Shown here piece by piece: positions 1 through 7,568 of a DNA stretch of 13,861 nt (position 1 is its first letter; each line of letters begins with the position of its first letter). Source of the DNA: an uncultured Rubrobacteraceae bacterium (GTDB lineage Bacteria > Actinomycetota > Rubrobacteria > Rubrobacterales > Rubrobacteraceae). Location of the stretch: the NCBI GenBank assembly GCA_902806015.1, contig CADCUZ010000040.1, positions 1-13,861 of the forward strand, read 5' to 3'. Made by a program: the position numbers and the translations under genes. The notes below the pieces were generated by a model, which was not told the origin of the DNA, searched no databases, and saw nothing but the letters and a program-made list of their open reading frames with translations.

Positions 1-410
1 AAAGGGGGGAGGCCGGCGGCCTCGCCGTTCCGGTCGCCGAAATCTATGAGGAGGCGTTCGTAATCGTTGAAGATTCGTAACCGCACGTCTTCTATCCGGT
101 CGGCCGCCCCCGCCTCACCGCCGCTGCTCTTCGCCGACGCGACGAAACCGTCGTCTTTGGGCTCCAGTATCCCGACCCCACTCCCACCCTCCGAGGTCGT
201 GGTGTCGCCCGGTGCGTCCGCTGCGGCCGGACCTTCGGCCATCTCCGTCGCGTTTCCCCCGCCGGCGTCGCAGCCCGCCACCGACACGAGCACGGCCACG
301 AGCACGGCCGCCGCGACCGTCTTGAGCGGACGGTCGCCCGATGCGGGTCCGGCGTTCGCCCGGGGTATCCCGCGAGGGTAGGGACGTTTACCGCCGGTGG
401 CGGCGGGCAT
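1..410 (-). CDS. Lipoprotein, C-terminus beyond window; possible AMIN-like domain
   Basis: This frame stays open from an ATG at 410 to the window edge, giving 136 codons with no stop. The N-terminus has a long polar stretch (about 30 residues, ending in DRPLK), a hydrophobic core rich in Ala/Val/Leu, then the lipobox VAGC with Cys at residue 47. A Gly/Ala/Ser/Thr/Asp-rich linker follows, as is usual for exported lipoproteins tethered to the membrane. The last visible part (IEDVRLRIFNDYERLLIDFG) resembles the opening strands of the AMIN-like domain of actinobacterial lipoproteins; that is inference from a short stretch. GGAG lies directly against the ATG, so the start is not certain. It is the third gene downstream of the HtrA-type protease and may be partly uncoupled by the stem-loop at 461-491. 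Function unknown. Confidence 0.7.
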   Translation of the reverse strand, partial: MPAATGGKRPYPRGIPRANAGPASGDRPLKTVAAAVLVAVLVSVAGCDAGGGNATEMAEGPAAADAPGDTTTSEGGSGVGILEPKDDGFVASAKSSGGEAGAADRIEDVRLRIFNDYERLLIDFGDRNGEAAGLPP

Positions 411-460
411 CTCCGCGCGGTCGCGGACGGGCCCGGCGTGGGTCTCGGGGACGAAGGAGG

Positions 461-491
461 CAACGTCCGCCGAAGCCACCGGCGGACGTTG
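461..491 (-). terminator. Perfect 11-bp stem-loop between two minus-strand genes
   Basis: CAACGTCCGCC (461-471) pairs perfectly with GGCGGACGTTG (481-491) across a 9-base loop. It lies 25 bases past the stop of the small membrane protein (517) and 50 bases before the start of the lipoprotein (410). On the minus strand it is followed by CCTCCTTCGTCC, which has few T residues, so it is a poor classical intrinsic terminator. It could be a weak terminator, an mRNA-end stabiliser or a processing site that sets the ratio of the two products. Confidence 0.5.
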
Positions 492-516
492 CGGCAGGCA
501 CCGGATTTTCACCCGC

Positions 517-837
517 TCAGTCTTCGGTGAATCGCTCGGTGGGCATATTACGGAACCAGCCGTCCACCGCGCGGTCGTAGGCGTCGCCGGGGACCACGCC
601 CGGCCCGACGAGCAGGCCGACGAACATGGCGGCCGTGCACAGTACGACGGCCAGGGCGCCCAGCCTCCTGGCGCCGAGCGCGTAGCCCGTGATTCCCATG
701 AGAATCCCTACAGAGCCAGTGGCTATCGAGACGAACAGGGCTCCGATAGGGACGCAGAAGACAAGCGCGACGACAGAGAGCAGCCGCCCGGCGTACAGCT
801 TCAAGACCTCCGGGTTTTTCTCGGGTTTCGCGGCCAT
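517..837 (-). CDS. Small three-helix membrane protein, operon partner of HtrA
   Basis: A 106-residue protein with a short charged N-terminus (MAAKPEKNPEVLK), about three hydrophobic segments (roughly residues 18-40, 43-60 and 62-82), and a polar acidic tail ending in PTERFTED. No enzyme motif is visible and I do not recognise the family. The ATG is 3 bases after the TAG stop of the protease gene. Its AGGAGG ribosome site lies in the last codons of that gene, so the two should be co-transcribed and probably translationally coupled. That linkage suggests a membrane role tied to envelope protein quality control, but this is inferred from position only. Confidence 0.8.
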   Translation of the reverse strand: MAAKPEKNPEVLKLYAGRLLSVVALVFCVPIGALFVSIATGSVGILMGITGYALGARRLGALAVVLCTAAMFVGLLVGPGVVPGDAYDRAVDGWFRNMPTERFTED

Positions 838-840
838 CGT

Positions 841-1956
841 CTACCTCCTCTCCTCGAGCTCGACCGTAAACTCGCGAGCGTTCCCGTCGCCCGCGACGGT
901 GATCTCGACCGGCTCACCCGGGTCGAAGCGGCGCAGGGCCGCGAGCAGGTCGCCGCTGCTCGTGACCTTCTCGCCTTCCACGGCTGTCACGACGCCGCCC
1001 GGCTCGATGCCGGCGTCAGAGGCGGGGCCGTCCGGGTCCACGCCCGTGACGATCGCCCCGGACTCCACGGAGGCGTCGAACCGGCGGGCGATCTCCGGGG
1101 TCAGGTCGACCAGGGAGACGCCGAGGTAGGGATGCTCAGCCGTACCGTCCTCGATGATCGCATCGGCGACGTCGGTCGCGGTGGCCGAGGGTATGGCGAA
1201 GCCGAGGTCGACCGCGCCCGTCTGTGCGGGCGGCAGGTAGGCGGCGTTGATGCCGATAACCTCCGCGTTCCGGTCCACGAGCGCCCCGCCGGAGGAGCCG
1301 GGAGAGATAGCGGCGTCGGTCTGTACGAGGTCGACCAAGGCGCTCTGCTGCGGGCCGCCGGTGATCTCCGGCGGTATCTCGCGGTTGAGGCCGCTCACGA
1401 CGCCCGCGGTGACGGTGGACTGAAATCCCGACGGGCTGCCGGCGGCCACGGCGAGCTGGCCGACGACGAGGTCGCCGCTGTCGCCGAACTCGGCGGCGGG
1501 CAGGTTGCCCCGGTCCACCTCGACCACAGCGATGTCGGTGTAGGGGTCGCCGCCCACGACCTGGCCCTTCTCCACCGAGCCGTCCGCGAAGGCGACGTTG
1601 ACCGTGTCGGCGCCCGCGACGACGTGGTTGTTGGTGATGAGGTAGCCGTCCTCGCGGTAGATCACGCCGCTGCCGAGCCCCTGCGCCTCGCGCGGCCCGT
1701 AAGGCGACGTTTGAATGGACGACACGTTGACCTGCACGACGCTTGGCTCGATCCGGCGCGCCACCTCGGCCACCGGGGAGACGTCGGCGGCCGGCGGGTC
1801 TTCGGCCGCCGCGCGGCCTCCCTGCCCGGTCTCACCCTGCGCGCTTTCGCAGCCCGCTGTTAGCAGGCCAGCGACGAGCAGGATCGCTCCCAATCTTTTT
1901 CGCGGCCGTGGAACACCTCTGACAGCGAAATTCCTTCTCATCTTTGTGCCTCTCAT
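841..1956 (-). CDS. HtrA/DegP-family S1C serine protease, predicted lipoprotein
   Basis: A trypsin-like protease with one C-terminal PDZ domain, expected outside the membrane and degrading or sensing misfolded envelope proteins. Numbered from the ATG at 1956 (371 residues): basic n-region, hydrophobic core, lipobox TAGC with Cys36, disordered linker to about 60, protease domain about 62-260, PDZ about 270-368. The catalytic triad is His111 (TNNHVV), Asp141 (YTDIAVV) and Ser222 in GSSGGAL; most relatives have GNSGGPL. The family segment GFAIPS is at 252-257 and the PDZ carboxylate loop YLGV at 277-280. The frame is open to 2040, but AAGGGAG lies 9 bases before the 1956 ATG. An ATG at 1941 with AGAGG 7 bases upstream is the alternative. 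It heads a three-gene run. A repeat array and -10-like hexamer lie upstream (2220-2289). Confidence 0.93.
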   Translation of the reverse strand: MRGTKMRRNFAVRGVPRPRKRLGAILLVAGLLTAGCESAQGETGQGGRAAAEDPPAADVSPVAEVARRIEPSVVQVNVSSIQTSPYGPREAQGLGSGVIYREDGYLITNNHVVAGADTVNVAFADGSVEKGQVVGGDPYTDIAVVEVDRGNLPAAEFGDSGDLVVGQLAVAAGSPSGFQSTVTAGVVSGLNREIPPEITGGPQQSALVDLVQTDAAISPGSSGGALVDRNAEVIGINAAYLPPAQTGAVDLGFAIPSATATDVADAIIEDGTAEHPYLGVSLVDLTPEIARRFDASVESGAIVTGVDPDGPASDAGIEPGGVVTAVEGEKVTSSGDLLAALRRFDPGEPVEITVAGDGNAREFTVELEERR

Positions 1957-2115
1957 CTCGGTAATCTCCCTTTGCTCTTCACTAATATCCCGACGGCCTA
2001 CCGCACCGTGGTCTCGTCCTCCCGACAGGCGGTCCCCCACTCCGGTAGCACTTCCGTGGTCCCCTCACTCGTTAGGATCGGCCCGCTTCTTCGCAGAGGG
2101 ATCCGAATGTCCGCA

Positions 2116-2184
2116 TCAGTCCACGACCGAAACGAGGACGGCCAGGGCAACGTGCACGATCACCGCCTCCGAGGGGGACGCCAT
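2116..2184 (-). CDS. Possible 22-residue hydrophobic peptide or leader upstream of htrA
   Basis: A short reading frame with ATG at 2184 and TGA at 2116, preceded by a purine-rich GAGAGGGGGGTGG that ends 4 bases before the ATG. The product starts MASPSEAV and then has a hydrophobic run (AVIVHVALAVLVSVV) ending in Asp, enough for one membrane span. It lies between the repeat array with its candidate -10 (2220-2289) and the protease start (1956), so it would be first on that transcript. It may be a small membrane protein, a leader peptide or chance; nothing similar is recognised. Confidence 0.3.
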   Translation of the reverse strand: MASPSEAVIVHVALAVLVSVVD

Positions 2185-2219
2185 CGTTCCACCCCCCTCT
2201 CGGTGGTGCGCAAGAAACC

Positions 2220-2225
2220 ATTCTC
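2220..2225 (-). promoter_or_regulatory. Candidate -10 element for the htrA transcript
   Basis: On the minus strand GAGAAT occurs exactly 10 bases after the last unit of the repeat array at 2236-2289. A -10 placed about 10 bases past a tandem activator site, with no clear -35, is typical of Pho-type promoters. The hexamer itself is a weak match; the support is the spacing, shared with the sites at 7240 and 7557. Confidence 0.35.
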
Positions 2226-2235
2226 TCCGACGCCG

Positions 2236-2289
2236 CTTAACTTCCGGTAAGCCCCGGTTAGCCTCCCGTAAAGATTGGGTTAAGCCTCG
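2236..2289 (-). promoter_or_regulatory. Array A: five 11-bp direct repeats, Pho-box-like
   Basis: On the plus strand the units are CTTAACTTCCG (2236-2246), GTAAGCCCCG (2247-2256, one base short), GTTAGCCTCCC (2257-2267), GTAAAGATTGG (2268-2278) and GTTAAGCCTCG (2279-2289). On the minus strand they read as n5-CTTWAC repeats leading toward htrA. Tandem sites with 11-bp period are known for PhoB/PhoP response regulators, which bind as head-to-tail dimers. The array is 280 bases upstream of the chosen htrA start and about 420 upstream of the sensor kinase. Confidence 0.65.
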
Positions 2290-2562
2290 CCTGGGCCGGA
2301 CAGCCGCGACCGGGTGGCCCCTGCAGGCGCGGGTGGTCGGTAGCGTTGGAGGCGCGCTCAGCAAACCGTTCGGGGCGCCCTGGAGGGGCCGGAACGCCAC
2401 CCCGAACTCGGCCGCAACCAGCCGCCCCGGGCGACGCTTATCCAACAGACAGATACCGTTGCTTCCCCCTTGTTCCAGTGCCGGCCTCCTCGAAGGCCCC
2501 GTTTTCCCCGCGAAGGGGCGCCCTCCCGTGCTAGGGTTTTGCCCGGGGATGGTCCAGCGTCC

Positions 2563-2606
2563 GTAAGGCCTCGGTAAAGGTCTCGTAAAGGCTCCGTAAA
2601 GCGCCT
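2563..2606 (+). promoter_or_regulatory. Array B: four exact-period 11-bp repeats upstream of the sensor kinase
   Basis: The units are GTAAGGCCTCG (2563-2573), GTAAAGGTCTC (2574-2584), GTAAAGGCTCC (2585-2595) and GTAAAGCGCCT (2596-2606). They are contiguous, with no spacing error, and share GTAARG plus a pyrimidine-rich tail. This is the most regular of the four arrays. It lies about 100 bases before the kinase start, which suggests autoregulation by the regulator encoded in the same operon. No convincing -10 stands at the usual distance on either side, so it may act on a promoter further away or as a repressor site. Confidence 0.7.
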
Positions 2607-2709
2607 AGCTTCCGCGAACAGCGCGGGCGCGCCCCTGCTACCCTTGGAGCCTGACGCGGGCCGAGAGGGCGGGCTCGAGAGAGAAAGTTATTGTATCGAG
2701 GTGTACAAT

Positions 2710-4891
2710 TTGCTCGCGGGCCTCAGGAGGTTGCGCATCTGGATGCCGCTGGCCGCGGTGCTCATCGTGTTGCTCTCCATCGCGCTGATCTTCGTCTACG
2801 GGGTTCCCGTCGTCGGCACGCGCCTCACGGATTACGCCGAGAGCCGCACCTTCTCCCAGGCCGCCGCCGTGGCCGAGGCCGTCCCCGACGCCGAGGGAGC
2901 GGAGCTCGGCGAACAGCTCGACCTCTACGCCGAGACGACCGACGGGGAGATACTCGTCGTCGACGTGGGCGGCAACGTCCTCGCACGGGCGGGATCCGTC
3001 CCGGACTTCGAGGCCTCCCAGGAGCTGTTGCAAGAGGCGGCCGCCGGAAACCGGAGGTCCGAGCAGCTGGGCCGGCTCAACGTGGCGGTGGCCCCGGTTG
3101 TGGGCGGGGGCGGGCTCGCGGGGGGCGTGGTGTTCGCCTCCGGCGAGCCGGAGAGCACCGCGTACCAGCTCTTCTTGCGCAGCGGCCTGGAGGCGGCAGG
3201 CGTCGCGTCGATCCTCGGTGGCGGGCTGATGCTCCTGCTCGGCACCCTTCTCAGCCGCAGGGTCGAGCGTCTCACTCTCGGCGCCCGCTCCGTAGAGGGC
3301 GGCGACCTCTCCTACCGCATAGAGCCCGGCTTTAAGGACGAGCTCGGGGAGCTCGCCGAGACCTTCAACACCATGGCCGCCAGGCTCGAGGACTCCTTCG
3401 CCAACCTCGAGAACCGGGTTGCCGAGCGCACCGCGGAGCTCGAAGCCGAGCGGGCGCGCTTGGAGGCGGTGCTGCAGCAGATGCCCTCGGGCGTCGTCAT
3501 CGCGGAGGCGCCGACCGGAAGGCTCGTGCTGGGCAACGAGCAGGTGGAGCGGATCTGGCGTCACCCTTTCCGATCCGCCGCCAGCATCGACGAGTACCAA
3601 CAGTACCGGACCTTCCGCCGCGACGGGCGACCCCACAGCCCCGAGGAGCGGCCGCTGGCGCGCTCGATCCGTGCGGGCGAGGTGGTGAAAGAAGAGGAGC
3701 TCGACTTTCTGCGCGGCGACGGTACCCGCGGCACCATGCAGGTCAGCTCCGCCCCGATACGCAGCGGCGACGGGCGCATCGTCGCGGCGGTTGCGATCTT
3801 CAACGACGTCACCGAGCGCAAGCGGGCCGAAGAGAAAATCCGGCGGCTCAACGAGGAGTTGGAGCAACGCGTCGAGGAGCGCACCTCCCAGCTGGAGCAG
3901 GAGCGGGCGACCCTCGACGCCATACTGAACAACCTCACCGAGGGGGTGCTTGCGGCCGATGGGCGGGATCGCGTCGTCTTCGCCAACCCCGCCGCGCGGT
4001 CGATGCTAGCCCTCGACGGCCAGGGGCGGCTCGGGGTACTGCCCAACCCCTGGGAGGACTTCGACCTCGCGGAGGCGGTCGCCCGTTGCGCGGAGGAGGG
4101 GGGCGGGTGCATCGAGGCCAGGGTGCAGGGCCGGGGCGGCCTGTTGCAGGTCAAGCTCGAGCACCTGCCCGAGTTCGGCGACCACCGCGGCGGGACGCTC
4201 GTCGTGGTGCGGGACCTCTCGGAGAGCCGGCGCCTGGAGGCTCGCCAGCAACGCTTTCTGGCCAACGCCGCGCACGAGCTGAAGACCCCCATCACCACGA
4301 TCCTCGGCGCCGCGGACCTCCTGCTCACGGAGGAGGAAGACGACCCCGAGGTCAGGCGGCGCTTCCTGAACCACATCTTCGCCGAGGCCCAGCGCATGCA
4401 GCGCCTCTCGGAGACCCTCTTGCGGCTGGCCCGGGTCGGGTGGGACCTGAGGGAGCCCGAGATCGGGGTGGTCGACCTTGACGCCACGGTGCGCGAGGTG
4501 CTCTGGCGGATGGCGCCTCTCGCCGAGAGCGCGGGGGTAGAGCTCTCCTCCTCGGGCGAGGGGAAGCGCGTCCGGGCCGACGGCGAGTGGCTGGAGCAGG
4601 CGCTGATGGTGGTCGTCAGTAACGCCGTGAAGTACTCGGGCCGCGGCGGCCGCGTTCTGCTGCGCCTGGAGCCGGGGCTCGTGGCGGTCGAGGACGAGGG
4701 GGACGGCATCGCCGAGGCCGACCTCCCGCACGTCTTCGACAGGTTCTACCAGGGCGAGGACAGCTCGGGCGGGTTCGGCCTGGGCCTGCCGATCTGCAAG
4801 GAACTCGTCGAGAGGATGGGGGGCGCGATCTCGGCCGCGTCCCAAAAAGGGATCGGAACGACGGTCAGGATCGAGTTGCCGGAGGTCGAGA

Positions 4892-4899
<8 letters not shown>
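2710..4899 (+). CDS. PhoR-like membrane sensor histidine kinase with two PAS domains
   Basis: It should sense an envelope or phosphate-type signal, autophosphorylate, and pass phosphate to the regulator encoded next. Numbered from the TTG at 2710 (729 residues): membrane span about 12-32 after Arg residues, extracytoplasmic domain about 33-163, second span about 165-181, HAMP about 182-235, coiled coil, PAS1 about 250-370, a second coiled coil, PAS2 about 400-500. The H-box is HELKTP with His522; the N-box has Asn638 (NAVKYS); the G1 box is DEGDG (662-666); FDRFYQ and a G2 box GFGLGL follow. The start is uncertain. TTG 2710 has GAGGTG 6 bases upstream. GTG 2701 is possible. ATG 2743 has AGGAGG 12 bases upstream but would remove the Arg residues before the first span. 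The frame overlaps the next gene by 8 bases. Confidence 0.93.
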
Positions 4900-5602
<703 letters not shown>

Positions 5603-5661
5603 GGGAGGGCCAGGCCCGCTCCGAGAGGGAATCGCCCGCCGTTTCAGAGAAACCGGGGCTC

Positions 5662-5816
5662 GACGTCGTGAAGGGCAACCCCTGAGACGATGTCGACTTC
5701 GTGGCCGACGGACACGCGGACACGATCGACTGCGGGAAGGGCGGGAAGGACCGATGCACTTCGACCGAGACCTCGACCTGATCGTCGACCGCGGGATCAA
5801 GAACAAGGGCGTCTAA
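5662..5816 (+). pseudogene. Decayed fragment of an RTX-like calcium-binding repeat protein
   Basis: One frame reads LDVVKGNP, a TGA stop at 5683, then DDVDFVADGHADTIDCGKGG. Reading then has to shift frame near 5745-5755 to continue as MHFDRDLDLIVDRGIKNKGV, ending in TAA at 5814. The Asp/Gly-rich text, the DTIDCGKG step and the following FDRDLDLIVD resemble the C-terminal repeats of actinobacterial haemolysin-type calcium-binding proteins. An internal stop plus a frameshift, with no start or ribosome site, make this a relic. The remaining bases between the regulator stop (5602) and the next gene (5881) show nothing else. Confidence 0.55.
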
Positions 5817-5880
5817 GCGTCCCGCCTGCCAGCCATCTTCGACCGTCGAACGCCAGAGACAGCTACCCGATCCTACCTTC

Positions 5881-6411
5881 TTACGTCTTCTCCTCGTAGG
5901 AGCGCCGGCCAGCGACGTCGGAGAGGGCGGACTGTTGGCCGAGGCCGCCACGGGGCACGACGGTCACGCTGCCGTCGGTCTCCAGCACCGCCGCCCCGAC
6001 CTCCTCGAAGCCCGCGATGCCCTGCTGGCGCACGGACGCCTCGACCTCTTCTTCGGTCATCCGTTCCGCTCGCATGGCCTCCTGCAAGAATCCGCCGTCG
6101 TAGAAGAGCAGCTTGGGCTCGTTCTTGATGAACCCCCGGAACGTAGCGGATCTCACCGAGATCCAGGTGACGGCAAACTGGAGGAAGATCAGCAAGGCCA
6201 ACGCGAGCAAGCCCTCGGCTAGGGCGACGCTCGTGGAGAGGAGTATCGTGGCCAACGTGGAGCCGAGGGCAACGGTCACCACCAGGTCGAAGGCGTTCAT
6301 CTTCGAGAGCGTGCGCTTGCCGGAAATCCTCAATAACAGCACCAGTGCCACGTAGGCCGCCGTTCCTACCACCGCCACGCGGACCAGCCCCGCCCAGCCA
6401 TCGAAGACCAA
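5881..6411 (-). CDS. DUF421 (YetF-type) membrane protein
   Basis: A 176-residue protein from a TTG at 6411. It has about three membrane helices (roughly 10-28, 40-58 and 62-85) followed by a soluble domain. Family hallmarks are SGKRTLSKMNAFDLVVTVAL (about 30-49) and GSTLATILLS, then the C-terminal NEPKLLFYDGGFL and VLETDGSVTVVP. The biochemical role of DUF421 proteins is not firmly known; Bacillus YetF relatives are spore or envelope proteins. The frame is open to 6438, but AGGAGG lies 4 bases before TTG 6411 and relatives start about this far before the first helix. The C-terminal tail after about 155 is variable and charged. It is on the same strand as the secreted protein at 6617-7171 but 205 bases away, so it may have its own promoter. 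Confidence 0.88.
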   Translation of the reverse strand: MVFDGWAGLVRVAVVGTAAYVALVLLLRISGKRTLSKMNAFDLVVTVALGSTLATILLSTSVALAEGLLALALLIFLQFAVTWISVRSATFRGFIKNEPKLLFYDGGFLQEAMRAERMTEEEVEASVRQQGIAGFEEVGAAVLETDGSVTVVPRGGLGQQSALSDVAGRRSYEEKT

Positions 6412-6616
6412 CTTGCCTCCTAAATTGTATCTCTGCAACGGAGGCTAGGCTCAACGCCCCGCCTTGCCCCACCGCCGAGATAATAAGCTACGGCCACGAG
6501 CTCCAGCGGCCGAAAGGTACCAATAATGGGAGCATGCGCATCGCCCGAGACCTTTCCCTTGCCGGCTCCCCGAGCGTCAACCGGGGGAGGCTCGAGGGTA
6601 GGCGGATCGTACGAAC

Positions 6617-7171
6617 CTACGGCATAGCCCTTTCGAAGATGTCTTCCACTTTCCGCTCTATTCTATCGGCGAGGCCGTCGAGGGTGTCCTCTCCAGGTGC
6701 GGTATCGTCAGCCCTTGAAGAGGAAGAGCCAGCGGCGCCGCTCACCGTCTGCGAAGACCACGACATCGAGGAGAAAGAGCCGCCCCCGCCGTAGTTCAAG
6801 CTCACCGAGCCTTTCGCACCCGCGAGCCGCTGCACCGAGTGGACGTTCTCGCCGCTGAGCACGACCTCGAGCTCACCGCTTTGGCTTCCCCGCTTGCCGA
6901 TCTCGCACGAAAGTTTTCGCCCCTTCAGGTCGAACTGGAAGCTCCGCGGTGTTTGCCCGGCGATCTTGCGCCGCTCCCCTCCGACCGTGCATGCGCCCGA
7001 AAACGGCACTTTTTGGTCTCCCTCTATCCTGAGCGTCACATCCCCCTGCCCGCCGCGCTCGCCCTTCGCCTGGTCTTGTTTCGCCTGCGTCAGGCCCTGA
7101 CTCGTCCAGTTACCCAGCAAAAAGACTGTCGCAACCGCCACCCCCAGGACCGAAAACCTCCGGATCAACAT
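6617..7171 (-). CDS. Secreted protein of unknown function, Ser-rich linker and C-terminal helix
   Basis: A 184-residue protein with a clear signal peptide (MLIRRF, then a hydrophobic core to about residue 21, likely cut near TQA at 30). A charged segment and a compact beta-rich domain (about 44-130) follow, with two cysteines (61 and 89) that could form a disulfide. Next come a Gly/Ser-rich linker (about 129-155) and a charged C-terminal helix (LDGLADRIERKVEDIFERAM). AAGGAG sits 7 bases before the ATG. I do not recognise a named domain and see no catalytic motif. A repeat array with a -10-like hexamer lies 69-149 bases upstream, so it may belong to the Pho-type regulon proposed here. Confidence 0.85.
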   Translation of the reverse strand: MLIRRFSVLGVAVATVFLLGNWTSQGLTQAKQDQAKGERGGQGDVTLRIEGDQKVPFSGACTVGGERRKIAGQTPRSFQFDLKGRKLSCEIGKRGSQSGELEVVLSGENVHSVQRLAGAKGSVSLNYGGGGSFSSMSWSSQTVSGAAGSSSSRADDTAPGEDTLDGLADRIERKVEDIFERAMP

Positions 7172-7239
7172 AGCCTCACTCCTTCAGAGCGTCCGCTTAC
7201 TACTGCCGTGCCCGTTTGCGTAGGGCGTCCCACGCTCTC

Positions 7240-7245
7240 TTGATA
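7240..7245 (-). promoter_or_regulatory. Candidate -10 element for the secreted-protein gene
   Basis: TATCAA on the minus strand, exactly 10 bases past the edge of the repeat array at 7256 and about 70 bases before the ATG at 7171. It matches TATAAT at four of six positions. The spacing is the same as for the htrA-side array. Confidence 0.45.
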
Positions 7246-7255
7246 CCCCGTCTTC

Positions 7256-7320
7256 ATAAAGGGTCGGTAACGAACGAGTTAAGGGAGACACGACCACTGC
7301 AAAGAAACCGTTAAGGGACG
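7256..7320 (-). promoter_or_regulatory. Array C: 11-bp repeats upstream of the secreted-protein gene
   Basis: The plus-strand units are ATAAAGGGTCG (7256-7266), GTAACGAACGA (7267-7277) and GTTAAGGGAGA (7278-7288). After two poorly matching slots comes another good unit, GTTAAGGGACG (7310-7320), almost in register (one base short). On the minus strand these read as n5-CTTWAC units pointing toward the secreted-protein gene. This is the same motif and orientation as array A. Confidence 0.6.
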
Positions 7321-7491
7321 CGAGCCGCCCCCGTACGCGTCTCGTAGAGCGGACCCCTACCCCGCGACGACATCTGGGGCACCCTATGCGAGGGGCCCCT
7401 CGTCGGGACCACTTCCGTCATGCGGAGATCAGGCGTAAGAAAGGAACCAATACCATATCTTTTTAAAGCGAGCCGGGCATCCTTCGGGGTC

Positions 7492-7535
7492 CCGCCCTTT
7501 ACCCGGCCTTAACCGAACCCTTACCGCGCGTTAAC
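7492..7535 (+). promoter_or_regulatory. Array D: four exact-period 11-bp repeats pointing toward the LPxTG gene
   Basis: The plus-strand units are CCGCCCTTTAC (7492-7502), CCGGCCTTAAC (7503-7513), CGAACCCTTAC (7514-7524) and CGCGCGTTAAC (7525-7535), with no spacing error. Each ends in a TTWAC-type core, the inverse of arrays A-C, so the array faces the plus-strand gene. After one degenerate 11-base slot and a 10-base gap comes TAGATT at 7557, matching the geometry of arrays A and C. Confidence 0.68.
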
Positions 7536-7556
7536 CCGATCCTCGCGGGCCGGTGG

Positions 7557-7562
7557 TAGATT
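7557..7562 (+). promoter_or_regulatory. Candidate -10 element facing the LPxTG gene
   Basis: TAGATT lies 21 bases (11 plus 10) after array D. It matches TATAAT at four of six positions. Transcription would begin near 7569 and give a leader of about 240 bases before the ATG at 7807, including the stem-loop at 7630-7655. Confidence 0.4.
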
Positions 7563-7568
7563 GGTTCC

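Noticed and set aside
397..1863. A 488-codon plus-strand open frame opposite the protease gene
   Set aside because: It is antisense to a gene with a full catalytic triad and PDZ domain. Its product is low-complexity Arg/Gly/Asp text typical of GC-rich shadow frames.
2638..3867. A 409-codon minus-strand frame opposite the sensor kinase
   Set aside because: Composition is His/Gly/Glu/Arg-rich without domains, and it lies over HAMP/PAS coding sequence on the other strand.
6424..6429. TACAAT (minus strand) as a -10 for the DUF421 gene
   Set aside because: It lies only 12 bases before the chosen TTG, so a transcript would start within the ribosome site. The nearest -35-like TTGAGC is 19 bases away.
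6566..6600. Terminator after the secreted-protein gene
   Set aside because: CTCCCC and GGGGAG can pair, but the loop is long, a bulge is needed and no T run follows.
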